DNA from: Angiostrongylus vasorum
Taxonomy: Eukaryota > Nematoda > Chromadorea > Rhabditida > Metastrongylidae
DNA: 64,000 nucleotides
Direction of reading: 5' to 3'
NCBI GenBank assembly: GCA_018806985.1
Contig: JADANN010000274.1
Location: forward strand, 372,001 to 436,000
Shown here in pieces: positions 1 to 12,195 of the stretch. Position numbers and translations under genes: made by a program. Position 1 is the stretch's first letter, and every line of letters begins with the position of its first letter. Below the pieces are notes generated by a model. That model made no database searches, was not told the origin of the DNA, and saw only the letters and a program-made list of their open reading frames with translations.

Positions 1-423
1 GTACTGATGTCCGTTCTTTTTTTGCTTGAAGCACAGCAATCTAGCATTCGCATACCTGCTTACGGTGTTCTTTGATGCTATGCTTCGTTTAACTTTCAGG
101 AAATGACGTATATGACCCATTTCGAAGTTTACACATGCCGCTAGTTGACGCGCAACTTCCTGCCTTTGTCCTCCTAACAAAGGCAGAAGGCCACACCCTC
201 CGCGGACGCTACGCGAGTGCGAAGAATGGGAAACACGCTCACCTTCATTATCTCTCCCATCTCTATAACAAAACTGAACAAATCAACAACAACAGCAGTT
301 CCAAACGTACAATAAAATCCTTCGATAAACAATGCATTTTAAATGTATGTAACAAGGAAATAGGAATGAAACACCATCGGGAGAAACCGTACTGTACAAG
401 AGGGAGAAAACAGCAGATGAGAT

Positions 424-1735
424 CTACTCCTGCGGACAATCACGCGAGATGTGACCAGTTTCCTGGCATCTATAACAGCGTTTCGACTCGACCGAACCGC
501 TTTCAGTACATTCACGTGAAATATGGCCAGGTTTGCCGCAATTGTAGCACTTCTGACCACCGCGGAATCCTCCACCACCACCACCACCTGACGAGCACTC
601 ACGGGCAAAATGGCCATGACCACCACACAGATAGCACTCCTGGCCGCGAGATCGGTATCCACCACTACGTCCGCCATCACGTCCACCGTTACGTCCGCTA
701 TCACGTCCGCTATCACGTCCTCCATCACGTCCGCCATCACGTCCGCCATCACGTCCACCGTCACGACGCTGGGTGCATTCACGCGAGAAGTGTCCTGGTT
801 CACCACAGTTATAGCACGAACCACCTGCAGTATACAAAACATTTGAACGGCGTTTACGTCTATCTATTACTTCCCCGTCATTCACAAAACTTCTCCGTTC
901 TCCACATCAAGTGCATGTAATCAGCAAGACTGTGGTCGAGTACAGAACTACGAGAGAGAACTGTGAAGGAAGAAGGTGACCAACCCTTTCCCTACAAAAG
1001 TTCGCAGCTGTGGTTGAGACTTTACCTGTTTCTAGAAATGCTGCCTGTTTGGGACGAAAACAATGTCAGTAAACAGTGGGTCCCAAAAAATCATACCCAT
1101 AACACACACTTCCTAAGCAAAATAAGAGGGAGAGATGCAACTGTGAAATGAGGAACCACCAGAACTCTAACGCTTACTCCAATTTTACGAACATTCAACG
1201 TCCTTGTAAGACCTGCACACTCCTCAAATGCAAAAAAGCGATGGATGCAACACGTGATTCTAGTGGATCTTTACCGTTCACTTAAATGAGGACCTAAATA
1301 GGGTCTTACGGTGCTAAATTTGTCCTACAACTCCCGATATATGCACTATTTCACATCTAAGGTACTAAATCTAAAATGCGCTCGCAAAATCTGCAGACAA
1401 CTGAGCGATGCTCCTGCTAGAATTTTGAAACTTACACACCTTAATTACCCTCTTAGGAAGAGTCCCTCTGCTTAAAAGATGCTTCTTCACTAACAACAGT
1501 AGAGTGCGAAAAACTGCGTGTCGGGAGGAACGCGGTACTGTACTCAACACAAATGTCTTGCTGACTAGACAAAGTAGTGGTAATGGAGACGAAAATATCG
1601 ATTACCTAAATATAATCAACACCCCAAACACCACCAAGTAGCACCTCCGCTGCGACCGCCGGATTCTCTTCCATTCGGACAGTTGCGGGCGATGTGGCCA
1701 GCCTCGTGACAGTTATAGCACTCCGAATCCGACAT
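424..1735 (-). CDS. CNBP: CNBP-type CCHC zinc-knuckle nucleic-acid-binding protein
   Basis: Two exons on the minus strand, 1735-1645 and 824-424, joined by an intron with GT (1644) and AG (825) ends in matching phase; the product is 163 aa. The first exon starts MSDSECYNCHEAGHIARNC, one complete zinc knuckle. The second exon carries four more (CYNCGEPGHFSREC, CYLCGGHGHFAREC, CYNCGKPGHISREC, CYRCQETGHISRDC). A repetitive DGGR/DSGR linker separates knuckles 2 and 3 and a glycine run follows knuckle 3. Five knuckles compares with seven in human CNBP, which is slightly longer. CNBP proteins bind single-stranded G-rich DNA and RNA and act in translation and transcription; that role is inferred from the family. 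The start codon is preceded on the minus strand by TTTTATAG (AG at 1743-1742), a plausible trans-splice acceptor. The gene lies head to head with pbs-1. The longest open frame on the plus strand here (135-920) is a shadow. Confidence 0.9.
658..770 (-). repeat. 12-bp tandem repeat coding the DGGR linker
   Basis: About nine units of a 12-bp repeat, read on the plus strand as variants of gtccgccatcac, lie inside the second exon of the zinc-knuckle gene. They encode Arg-Asp-Gly-Gly units with S and N variants. Because the unit is a multiple of three, expansion or contraction keeps the frame. Confidence 0.85.
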
Positions 1736-2604
1736 GACGGCCTATAAAACGTTAAATAATAGAACGATAAGGAGATCGGAGTTACAATGACAATACTACG
1801 AAAGTAGAAACCTAAGGGAAGGAAATACATGTGGAAAAATTGGAACATCCTACTTAAAAAAAAGGTGGTACAGCCTCCAAACTTTCCTTCAGCAATGTAC
1901 AAGATGAAGCCAGCAAGCACATCTCGAGTGGACTCTGAGGGGACAAGAGGGATGGCCCTCGCGAAAGAACTGCACCCAGGGACAAATTTGTCCTATATAA
2001 CCTATCTATACTTCACGGTACATACTCTTTAATACCCAAGCACTAAAACACAAGAAATGACTAAGAAGAACGAAGACAGAAAATAGGAAACAACACCCCT
2101 AGCAACCCCACCACCGAGCGCTCGTCCTAAAAAAACTTCGAAGTCTGGCACGAGGCAGTCTTCGCCAAGATGTGCAGGTCTAGCTGCCAGCGCGCCAATT
2201 CGAACGGGAATTGATTTCTTGGCAAGGCTCCAAATCATCTTGCTCCCTTGAACAGTGAGCATTCCGGTGTTTTCTTATTCCCGATGTGGACATATCTCCT
2301 CTTATCGAGGTGTTCTTGTTGATTTGGGTAACCTTTTTAAACCTGTGGTAGATAGGATGTTGTAGATCGCCCGGAAGTTGTGGTTCCTCGTGTGCAATAT
2401 GTTTTTTCTTCTGTAAATTGTTTTTTAAAATGTTGTAGATTGTAAAGTAAGCAGAGTTCCGTCTAACCTTTGTCGGCTGTTTTGTCTATTCGACGGCGTG
2501 TTTTTAGAAAACTATGGTCCTCAGTACTATTCGTTTTTCGGAGTTATTCTTGTTTCTGTTCAGTTTGGGTTAACAAGTAGTTCTTTCCAGTTAATCTATC
2601 GGCA
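1736..2604. promoter_or_regulatory. Divergent intergenic region between the CNBP-type gene and pbs-1
   Basis: This 0.87 kb gap separates two divergently transcribed housekeeping genes and so must hold both promoters. Plausible trans-splice acceptors sit at each edge: AG at 1743-1742 on the minus strand and TTCTTTCCAG ending at 2590 on the plus strand, 14 bases before the pbs-1 ATG. I see no convincing TATA box and no conserved coding sequence. Reading frames within it (for example 2029-2262 minus) look random. Confidence 0.5.
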
Positions 2605-4270
2605 ATGGACGTTATGGTCGATGAGAAACGCGAGGCTATCCCTGCCCTAGGCTTCTATCCACATGAACCAATCAGCACTGGAGTGAGTTAACCTGTACCT
2701 GTTCTTTCCCCAACCAGCTCTATTTATTTCCACGTTGTGGTCTTTAGTGGTTTAAGAGAATAGAAGGTCTTTGAAGCCTTGGTTTTGTGGTTGTGTTGTA
2801 TGTCCCCTATACCTTGGTTAGGAGCAACTCGTTTTGGGTGTGCTCATCAGAGATGCTTAATTGTCAATTTATTCAGACAACTTTGATTGCAATGGAGTTT
2901 AATGGTGGCGTCGTTGTTGGCACAGACTCCAGAACCAGTTCTGGGTAAGCTAAGATATAAATGGTATTTTTACAATGGCCCAGTTCTTCAGAGTATGTCA
3001 TGGTTGTAGTGCACTGGTCTTACAGGTCATTCATTTCGTCACGAGCCACGAACAAAATCACGCCTATCACTGAACACATGGCCGTGTGCCGCTCCGGTTC
3101 CGCTGCGGACACGCAGGCTATCGCCGATATAGTAAAATATCATATTGAAGCTTATTCGTGGGTTTGTTGCTAACTTGTAAACTTGTTTACCCCATTGAAT
3201 GGTTCAACTTTGGCGCAGTATAGATTCTCTTACATACTGTTTTCCACTATCACAATGGTGCTGAGATATAAAGCAAAACTCCAGACAGCAGGAGTCTGTG
3301 GTGGGGAACGAACGCGCTATAATTCTTGCCGGTGGTTAAGAGTTCACCACCACACCATACTAGTCCTTCGTTTGGCCTTTCTCTCAACCAGTTTTCTATC
3401 TACCAGTGCTATCAGCAATCAGGCTGAGTTCATCGCCGATTTGTGGCTCACCTGCTATCTACCACACCAACAATGGTCCTTGCTTTGCCTTTCTCTTAAC
3501 CAAGCCACTTTACCACATTACCCTAACGGTGCCATCAACAATCACTCGTCAATGGGATTGATCTGGGAATCGAAAATCGGCATTGAACCCAGTTAAGCTA
3601 AGGCTTTAGTCGAAATCACATTGTTTTTTACAGTATTAGATATTGAAACCAAGTGCTTCAGTATGCTTGAGCAAGAACCAGTAACGATCTACCGCGGTGC
3701 TCAGATTTTTCGCAAATTCCTCTACAACTATCGTGATCAGTTGTCTGCGTCTGTGTTGATAGCTGGTTGGGATGAGAAAAATGGGGGGCAGCTTTACGCA
3801 ATTCCAATCGGTGGTTTTGTCACGCGGCAGAAATCGACTGCATCTGGATCAGGTTCTACTTTTGTCCAGGGATTCCTTGATAATGCATGGAAGCCAAATT
3901 TGACTAAGGAGGAGTGTCGAGCAATAGTCAAGCAAGCAGTAGGACTTGCTGTATTTCGTGATGGGTTGGTATTTCGAGGGCTTCGGTTTGAATAACTTAG
4001 CCCACTTATGGCGTTTTTTGAACTTGCTTTCTTATAACACTAGTGTTACTTTTTAAATTGTGTTTTTTCCTTTCGTCGTGACTTGAGGGATACAAATTCC
4101 TTACTGGTCAGTTTTTTAGTTCTTCTGGTGGTGTGGTACGTGTAGCAACTATCGACAAATCAGGTACAAAGCTTGAGCTGTTTCGACCCGACAAGCCCGG
4201 CTTCCCCAGTGTTAAACCTCCTGGTGCACATCTTTCTTTCCCGCCCCATATCGAGCAGGCTGAAGTATAA
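2605..4270 (+). CDS. pbs-1: 20S proteasome subunit beta-1 (caspase-like, PSMB6 family)
   Basis: Five exons: 2605-2682, 2877-2944, 3026-3157, 3662-3964 and 4120-4270, all with GT/AG borders and matching phases. Together they encode 243 aa, close to human PSMB6. Exon 1 encodes the propeptide, ending ISTG. Exon 2 begins with TTLIAMEFNGGVVVGTDSRT, so the catalytic N-terminal threonine of the mature subunit is Thr27, and the conserved GTDSRT follows. Exon 3 gives ITPITEHMAVCRSGSAADTQ, the family core. Exon 4 contains AGWDEKNGGQLYAIPIGG and GSGSTFVQGFLD. Exon 5 starts SSGGVVRVATI. The exon 4 acceptor at 3661 was chosen because it restores both phase and the family spacing between the SGSAADTQ helix and the AGWD strand. 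The product cleaves after acidic residues inside the 20S core (family knowledge). Intron 3 contains a SINE-like repeat. Orthology to C. elegans pbs-1 is inferred. Confidence 0.95.
3249..3623 (-). mobile_element. SINE-like repeat, family S2, in pbs-1 intron 3
   Basis: Shares long stretches with copies at 9360, 16182, 34720, 35455 and 42225: the CTGAGATAT...CTCCGGAC...GGAACGAACGCGCTAT head (here in antisense) and the ...CGGCATTGAACCCAGTTAAGC tail. Sense copies elsewhere show a tRNA-like head, so this is most likely a tRNA-derived nonautonomous element inserted into the intron. Confidence 0.75.
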
Positions 4271-4346
4271 CCATATTGTTTGTTCTGTCAGTTGTTAAGC
4301 CATTTCTAACATTATTTCAGTCGAATTATATGTACGGTCGTCTAAA

Positions 4347-4352
4347 AATAAA
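4347..4352 (+). terminator. Polyadenylation signal AATAAA of pbs-1
   Basis: A canonical AATAAA lies 77 bases after the pbs-1 stop codon, in an AT-rich context typical of nematode 3' ends. Confidence 0.6.
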
Positions 4353-5866
4353 TTATTATAAATCGCTTTGCTATGCAGATTCTATAGACATCCTGCGAAA
4401 ATTCCAAGTGATATAGGTAGGAGTAGAAGCAGTAGCAAGTACCCTTGGTAGTTGTTTCAAACAACATTTCTACTAAGTCATGTTATTTTTAGCAGTGGAA
4501 GTTATTGGTCTTGTTAGGGGTAACAGAAAATACAGTTTGTCCATCTAACACCGTGTAACCCCCCGACTGTATGGCTGTGATCCATCGCGTTGAATCCTTC
4601 CAGGAACTCTGGTTACTAGCAGACCAATTTATCCGATGTTTTGTTAAATACAAGAAGCAGGTAGTTATGGGTGTCGCGTATCTCCCCTCTTTGTGCAACA
4701 ACACGGTTTATTTGGTTTTTTCATTAATTGGGAACCTTGCATCCTGACACGTAACGCGAAAACGAGCCAGTGCGTGGACGATGATGCGAGGTAGGTTCTT
4801 TCGGCACTCGGGCTTAATCTAGTGCGGACCATTTGCGGTTCTTCACTGAATAAATATTATGTTGGTCTCCGGAACAGAGAACTGCCAGGTACATCTCTGA
4901 CATGATATGGAAGTAGATGGAGGTGGTTGTCGGAAAATTTAAAGTAGAAATAATGAATCACTCTTTCTATTACCCTTCTGGATGCAGTGATTATTCCGTC
5001 TGGACGTTGTGAGAGATCATCTCGACCTCATAAATGATAAAACGTAGCGATATGCTTACAAGTCTATGCAGGTCCATCCAGTTCTGTTGCTCTTCTCTCT
5101 TTAAGATGTTTTTTTTAACACTTTTCTGCAGGACTTTGCAAGTTTGAATGTCGGTTTGCGAGTAGGGTAATTACACGTTGGGGAGGTTAGTTTGAGAGTT
5201 TATGGGGACATGCTTTTCGGTATAACTTTGGAACGAGGGTTTGAAATGGTGACTGGTTAGTCAAACTGTTTTACGGTCTTTGTACAATGACTACTGCAGT
5301 CGGTAAACGTTCTCATGCAGGACTTGTCTACAAATTTGGTAAATCATGGTACCCAGGATAGTGTTGGCCTCCACACAGTCAACTACTTCGTCTTAATCAA
5401 CAAGGAACAAGGTGTGAGGTATATTCCTAATCCACGAAATTGTCTGTATGTGTTCCACATAACTAGATCTCTCACAAAATCCCTGTCTACTCCACAAATT
5501 GAGCTTTATCCAGCTTGTTCGAGATGCGCATCAAGGATATCTCCACAGAGGTTGATAGGGCATCCCTCTCAGTAAGCCTGATGAGGTGTTTGTTATAAAG
5601 GTTATTTTGGTGGATATTTGCAAAAGGACGATGAACAACTCACTTCATCGGTTTCGCTGGGTACCCTTCCATTTGCATATGACATATCCGGTGTTAAGAG
5701 ACGATAATGATCGAGGACTCTGAACCAGGATAAACAAGTGCTCAAAGTATATGAAAAAGGGTTTCCACCAATGAAATGGAAGCAAGGATTTCCTAGAAAA
5801 CTTCCATTTCACTATTGTTATCCACAACTGCTTATCTATTTAACTCAAGTATCAGTGTTGCCATCA
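4353..5866. other. Intergenic stretch without a recognised gene
   Basis: Open frames here (4489-4704 minus, 5315-5575 plus, 5645-5827 minus) show no family motif and no exon-like borders. I see no repeat shared with the rest of the window. Confidence 0.4.
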
Positions 5867-6150
5867 TGCCAATATAAGGATAAAGCTCAGCGTTGATCAA
5901 TCCCTGAGGGGTGCGCCATGCATTCTACTTTATTAAGCACCGTTAAAGGCTATTGAATGCATACCTGGCCTCTACAATGACTCGCGGTGGCCTACCGATG
6001 TATCGGACCAGTGCTGCTATCCTCCCAGACAAGTCTGGTACAATGTTCCGACCTCGCAGGCATGGAACAATTGGTGAGCCTGGGGCGCGGGGGTCGATTC
6101 CATGTGTATTGCAGCGCGCCTCTGACCACTGCGCTGTGCCAATATACTGA
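5867..6150 (-). mobile_element. tRNA-derived SINE, family S1
   Basis: On the minus strand the element starts with a tRNA-like head: GGCACAGCGCAGTGGTCAGAGG resembles RNA polymerase III box A and GGAATCGACCCC resembles box B. The shared S1 body follows (CCAGACTTGTCTGGGAGGATAGCAGCACTGG, then CATCGGTAGGCCACCGCGAGTCATTGTAGAGGCC, here described in segments), ending near GATTGATCAACGCTGAGC and a CTTTATCC tail. It is one of at least eight copies in the window. Confidence 0.85.
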
Positions 6151-9100
6151 GGTAATACCGCTTCAAAATATTCAATAACCATAGCGTACGTTATTAACGT
6201 CCATCTAGGTATGTGATTAGCAACGAATGCTTACTTTTACACCTTAACTTTCCGGAAGTGAAATCCATGGCGCATTACGGATGACCCGTTTTTTAAGCGC
6301 CTTGTAAAATGCAAGTGAATGGAAACGGAACCCGAGTTGGTTATACGAGCTCCCAACTTAGTATAACTTCAAACAATCCTTCGTAAATGATAAAGGGAGC
6401 TAGAATATTAGAACATGAATAGTACGAACTCGGATATCCTTACAGTTAATTCCTGTTTCTTCAGAAAGTCCACATGTAAATACTAATGGTGAGCTTTCTA
6501 AGCCGGTTTTCCGTTGTTTGTGAACCACTGAGCAATTCCTTGTTAGCCATAGAAACGAATTGGGAGAGTAGTTAGTTCACTCTAAATGACAGATTGTGCA
6601 GTAGACCTTGAAATCGCTAAGATGAGTCGATTAGGTGGAGATTTTTCTACAGAATGAGCTCGCTTCCAAGCGTTCTAGACGTTTTTCTGCTTAAATGACA
6701 AATGCAAACGTAAACTTTCATGATATCCAAGGGTCGATACAACCACAACAACACCCATCAAAGTAGTTCAATCAGATGAAATATTTGATGAAACCCTAGA
6801 ATAATTATTGATATGAATAGGGGGTACTTTATCAAATCCCCTCATCGTTCGGCAAAATCCTCAAAAGCCTGATTGGATAGTGCCAGTGATGGATAGCAAT
6901 TATTGTGCCCTATTTCTCCTGTACAACAATTTGTGACTGACCATCCAGACCGAGGCAGTGACCGGTATCGACCAGCACAGGCCGTGAGCCATAACTGTCC
7001 TCTCCGCTTGAATGAGATGCTGATCGACGAACACGATGACCAAGTGGAAGCCGTGCCAGCTTGTGGATCGGCACGATCATAACGCTAAACTCCGACACCG
7101 AACTCAAATTCGATTGATATTGACTCATCTACAGTTTTACCCGAATACGTCAGTAATGGGAAATGTTGTCGGATCTCCTCTGACTCACCGAAACAAGCAG
7201 TGCTTGGCGGTTCTGTTTGCAGAATCGAAAAATGAAAACGTACAACTCCACTGCGCCACTTGTGTACCCGTTCCATCCTCGAAGCTTCGTATTCCTGTTT
7301 TCTTCTTTGGCTATAGATGCAAGCATATTTAACATTTATTAAGAATTTAGGACTGTTCAAACACAAATATGAATGCTGAACACTAAAGAAACGTGTATGG
7401 ATATGAATATGCTTTCCAGACTGTTAAGCTTATAGGAGGTCGATGAAGACTTTTCATATAAGTTGATGTTATGTTAAAGTTAATGAGAGCCTTCGTAAAC
7501 ATCGTTTAAGCTCAACAGTCTAAAAATTATATCAATTATTGACGACGAGGTTAAACGATGGTCGTCTTTGAGGTGTACGGATATGGTTGGTGGGATAAAA
7601 AAGATTTCGAAAACGGTGGTCACTAGTGTCAGTATCATTTTGACGAGCTAGGAAGGTTTAAGACATGCAGCAATGGATCGAATATGACTAGACAATATGA
7701 ACGATGCTGAACACGAGAAAAAAAAGAGAAAAAAAAGAAGAAAAAAGCACACAGTATGACGGACAAAAGTTCTCGTTCGTTGGTCTCGAGAACACCCATG
7801 CTGTTACTGCTCATTTTGGCTTCGTTACTTCCTTTTTAAATGTAAGATACAGGTATTCAGAAGGAGTTTATTGGCGATCAACGCTTCAGACCTAAGTCAC
7901 TGCAATCCTTGAAGCTCTCGAAGAAAATGGCAGATTTGCGTTGCTGATTCGGACTTCCACAATGGTTGATGTCACCCAGGTTGAAGACGATTCGTCCACT
8001 ACCACTTAGCGTAACTTCAACGCCGGTCTGCTGTTCAGTTGATCGTTGACGTCGTTCAGTTGATCATTTGATCGTAACGGAAGCACCAGACAAAAAAGAA
8101 GACAACAGAGCAAGTTAAGAAGAGAAAAATGTCTACCTAAAAGAATACGCAGAAATAGTTTAAAGCCGAAGTAGCAGTGTAGTTTTGATGACAAGGGTTG
8201 GCACTATAGATTATAGGAGGTTCCCTGTCAAGCCTGAACGGACGTCTTGATTTATATCGCGGTTTAGCGGCAAACATTCTTAGCACAGCGGTCAGAAAGC
8301 TTTTTTCTGAAGAGAAACACGTTGCCCGTTATAGTGTGTACGTATTCAGAAAGTTACGAAAGCAATAGAACAAAGACTTCAGAGCTTTCCAGATAGTAGT
8401 TTCACCCTTGAATATTCCTTAGAAGTAAAAAACTCATCTATACACGAAACGCTACGGAGGATATTGAACATTGAAAGTGCAAAAACACTCAAAACAATCG
8501 ATCATAGAAGACAAAAATAACCGTTGTGTCGGATTGCACATCTTTTTAGTGGTCCGGACCATTCTGGCAGATTTAAGACTAATCGTTGTTCTCATTGAAA
8601 TATTCAGTAGTGGTCGGGAGGTGCTGCTTCTCATCGATCAGAATCGACAATCGACGAACTGCAGTATCCGTCCGAGTATCGTCCATGTGTACTGACTGCC
8701 TCCGACGTTCGTACAGGTCGCCAGAAGGCTCGGTGCGGCCGAGATGGACGTTCGCTGCTGCAAATCAGAATCTCTGTTAGAGCTCTCGTATCAAAATGTC
8801 GACTTTGATTCCTAAGACTATGTATTTATAGTTGCTTATTGAGGCCATTAACAACAAGTTCTTATTTTTCTTAGTGTTTTTTAAGATTTGGAGGCGACGT
8901 CGCTTATGCTTAGCATTCCGGGAAAACGTCGATTATCCTTTTTTACTAGATAAACAGTCGTTGCAACATTCGTAGTAGCGAAGAGACGCTCAACAGAAGT
9001 GTTTTTCCTACTACGTTGGTAAATTAAGAAAATTCTGTATATTTTAGAGCGTTCCTGACAATTTTGAGTCTTAACGCTGAAATAGGACGCTGGATGCTGT

Positions 9101-9180
9101 GTTTCTCGTTTTAAAGGGAACGTGATGATACATAAAGCACAGAAGCCTGACGCGTAAAGCGCTGTTCCGTCCTTGAGAGA
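6151..9180. other. 3 kb intergenic stretch, no recognised gene
   Basis: Contains only short, unconvincing frames. A minus-strand frame at 6910-7128 holds VLVDTG, reminiscent of metallo-hydrolase proteins, but it has no supporting motif. A purine-rich tract lies at about 7710-7745. No repeat family of the window was recognised here. Confidence 0.35.
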
Positions 9181-9310
9181 TGAACCATGCATTCTACTTC
9201 GTCGAGCATCGTTAGAGGTGACTGAAGGCATATCTGTTCTACACATTGACTCGCGGTTGCCTACCGATGTACCTAGTCAGTGCTGCTGACCTCGCTATCA
9301 AGTCCTGTTA
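9181..9310 (-). mobile_element. 5'-truncated SINE, family S1
   Basis: Matches the 3' half of the S1 body in antisense (TGCATTCTACTTCGTCGAGC, TCTACACATTGACTCGCGG, CTACCGATGTACC, GTCAGTGCTGCT) and breaks off before the tRNA-like head. Confidence 0.7.
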
Positions 9311-9359
9311 CTAATGTTTACTCTTTATTTTCTGCCTCCACATTTTTCACAGCAGGATA

Positions 9360-9512
9360 TTATGCGAAATACAACCAAAACGATGATGAGATATTTGCAA
9401 AACTCCGGACCACAGGTGTCTGTGGCGGGGGAACGATCGCGCTATAACCCTTTCCTGGGGTTAACGCGGTCACCACCACACCATGCGGGTCCTTCGTTTC
9501 GCCTGTCTCTCT
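9360..9512 (-). mobile_element. Partial SINE-like repeat, family S2
   Basis: Antisense copy of the S2 head: ATATTTGCAAAACTCCGGAC, CACAGGTGTCTGTGGCGGG, AACGATCGCGCTATAACCC, then ACCACACCATGCGGGTCCTT. Only the head part is present. Confidence 0.75.
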
Positions 9513-10429
9513 GTTACTAATTTGCGGACCCCGAACTAACATGGACGGTTTGACTTGTATGGAGTGCGGAATCGAAATGATGATCGGTTTTACGTGCATT
9601 GTAGTGCACCTCCCGTAATTAACTCAATATGTGCAGTCCTGGTTAGTGACGGTACTGCTTGCTCCGCTGTAGTGATCCTTCTACGGAACGCATGCCGACA
9701 GGTTGACTCCACACTTAATCCACCATTCCTTACCAACATAAGTGAGCATGGAAGCACCATCGATATTGATAACATCATTTATTATATACTGCGGTTGTAA
9801 AAGGAAGTACTGCTCAATGCTCAATGTTAACCGGACTTATTTAAAAAAATATTAATCTTGCAACAATGACCGTTTACAACAGTAAAGTAGACATCTACTC
9901 TGCAGAGGGATTAATTTACCGATGCGAAAACGACGAATATTTTTTCGCAACATTTGGCCACCACTTCGTCGAAGGATGAACACGCGCCCAAGAAGGCGGC
10001 CGAAGTCCGCCTAGTACTTTTATGCGAAGACTGTTTTAATAATTCCACAGCATGAACTGGATAAAATATGATTTGCCATCTTTCTGATCTTCGAATCGCT
10101 CTAGCGCTCCAGTTAGGAATGATGTTACAGTAATTCGAAATCACACGGGCACTGTTCCAAACAACATAAGATCCTTTCTCGCAATATCTGAAATCCTAGT
10201 GAAGAAAAGCTTTCTTTGCTTGAAAATTCGAAGCAATAATGAAGTTATTCTTAAAATTTTAGACAATTTATAGAAATGTGTTGTGACAAACAATGAGAAG
10301 TTATGTGTCAAAAAAAAAGCTTAGGAAGCACAAACGCGATGGGTCTCACTGGATATTAGCGGTAGAGTATTTTCGTAATTGAGTAAAAATATTTGCCACG
10401 TCATTAGATCTTTATCTCATTGTAATATT

Positions 10430-10815
10430 CTTATAATACTCGGATACCTGGATGGCCCGTCCTCATTGGTTGTGTGGGCCCCAGCTTAGCTTCAACTTTT
10501 CCCGAGTTTTATTGGTCTCGTCATTGTAGTTCTCCGGAGCCCCGAGGTCAACCTAGCCAAAGTTTACCGAGGTTGTCACCACGACAGGCAATCGCGGCGC
10601 TTGTGGATCAGAGGGAGATTTGCACCATGCGACTTTGATACCAGGACGGTGGTGGATCCTGGTATTAGTTTACTCTTAGCTGGGCTTCCTGATGCAAACG
10701 CCGGACTTCTTCTCGTTTTTGGGATACCCTGTCGGAGGAATCTCACCGCTGTACATCGCATCCCGTCACCCAGGAGCATCTCCCAGCCACGACGCGGCGG
10801 TAAACCGTTCGGAGG
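10430..10815 (-). mobile_element. Dispersed repeat, family D
   Basis: About 390 bp, recurring at 39778, 44575, 45955 and 59300 and in part at 31050. On the minus strand it starts near CAACGGTTTACCGCC and ends near a GTATCCAAGTA-type tail of short direct repeats, suggesting a nonautonomous retroposon. It has no protein-coding capacity; the frames on either strand (10576-10779 minus, 10601-10834 plus) are incidental. Confidence 0.8.
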
Positions 10816-11700
10816 ATATTGTTATAATATCTGAACGAAACAGATAACATTTCACCTGAGAACATTACAAACGTGTGCATAATGTTGGATAAACGTATTA
10901 ACATAAAGTAGTACAAGTAAGAAGACAAAAAAATCTCTAAGCCATCTATTTAACATAAATAAACCTGCTAGTTCGAAAAGAATAAGGCACGTACAAAAGT
11001 CCCTTGGTGGGTACGTTTTCTAGCGTTCCGTCAAATACTTCAGAATTTGGCAATTTTTTTCGCATTAATACACGTACTATTTGTTTTCTATTCTACGACG
11101 AAACACTGAACTATGCGTTCGGTTTCTCCTCGCACAAAAAAAGGAATGAGACTGACAGCCAGCAACTACTGCAGGATACTGTAACTTCGAGTTCATAACC
11201 GAATTGAAACAAATTTTTATTTCGCTCCGGGAAAAGCAATTCTGCCAAAGAAATCGTAACCGTGCCGAGGGCACGACAGACAAAGGAACGCCTACCAAAC
11301 GATGCTGTTGTTTTGGCTAATGTTTTGAACGATATCGCCGAACGTTCGTTCAATACACAAACCGTTAGGAACACGTTACGTTATATAACGAATACATTTT
11401 TTTGTTTCATTGTAATAAAATGCTTAACCCTATAATTTATTTAACAACCTATGGCATCCTTTTAATCGTTCATAGCCCCTTTGAGGGAAAATTTAAGTGC
11501 GAGGGCACAGAGTTGCGACGGTTTGTCACCTGGTTTTCCAAATTTTGAATGAGCTCATTATTGTAGTACAAAACACAGACCGAGAATCAAGGAAATCAAG
11601 AGTTGTTGCCGTTGAGACTGCAGCTTTCCGGTTCACAAAACGCCATCCTACTGGGAATAGTGTTATGTGTCCCATGTGCTGACTGTGTGTGCATATAAAA
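10816..11700. other. Intergenic stretch, nothing recognised
   Basis: AT-rich sequence with short frames only, no conserved motif and no match to the repeat families of the window. Confidence 0.35.
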
Positions 11701-11704
11701 ACCT

Positions 11705-12195
11705 AGATTCTCATGATCGTTGAGTCAAGGAAGTTACTACTACAACCATCAAATGACCGGCTTCGTCTTCTCGCACACAACAACGGCAAAGGTCCCGGAA
11801 TCTTTCTGTCTGTGAGCTCAGTTGCTGCTTGAGGGTTTTTTTCGTCTTCACAACGACTGTCGTTGAATGCTCGTCGAACCGATTCTCCCTGGAATCCTGA
11901 TATAGCTGTATTACGACATTCCCATATGGATTGAAAGGAGCGGAGTGGTTTCGTCCGAGCACGAGCAGCACAGTAGTTGCAGTACTAGCAAATGGGTTCT
12001 TTTCACTATTTGAAGTATTCCCCTACTTACTCACTACTCCGACAAATTAACGCTATGGATATGGTATGCCAATCTGTAATGAGAAGAAAAAAAACGAAAG
12101 AAATAATTAGTAACTTATTTCCTAAGATGCTAGGGTGAATTGTCCTCACGAGTTGTGACAACCACCGAACGCCACTTTTCTTTGTCGGTTGGATT
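11705..12195 (-). mobile_element. Degenerate SINE-like sequence, family S3
   Basis: The segment around 11855-11945 matches the S3 body in antisense (GACTGTCGTTGAATGCTCGTCGAAC, then CCTGGAATCCTGATATAGC) as seen at 23.7, 47.6 and 49.6 kb. The edges are uncertain. Confidence 0.5.

Noticed and set aside
660..770. CRISPR-like regular repeats
   Set aside because: They are direct 12-bp coding repeats without spacers, in a eukaryotic exon.
135..920. 261-codon plus-strand frame rich in histidine
   Set aside because: It is the complement of the zinc-knuckle exon and its 12-bp repeat; the knuckle motifs are on the minus strand.
6910..7128. Minus-strand frame with VLVDTG, possibly metallo-beta-lactamase-like
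   Set aside because: No HxHxDH or other domain motif nearby, and no clear exon borders.
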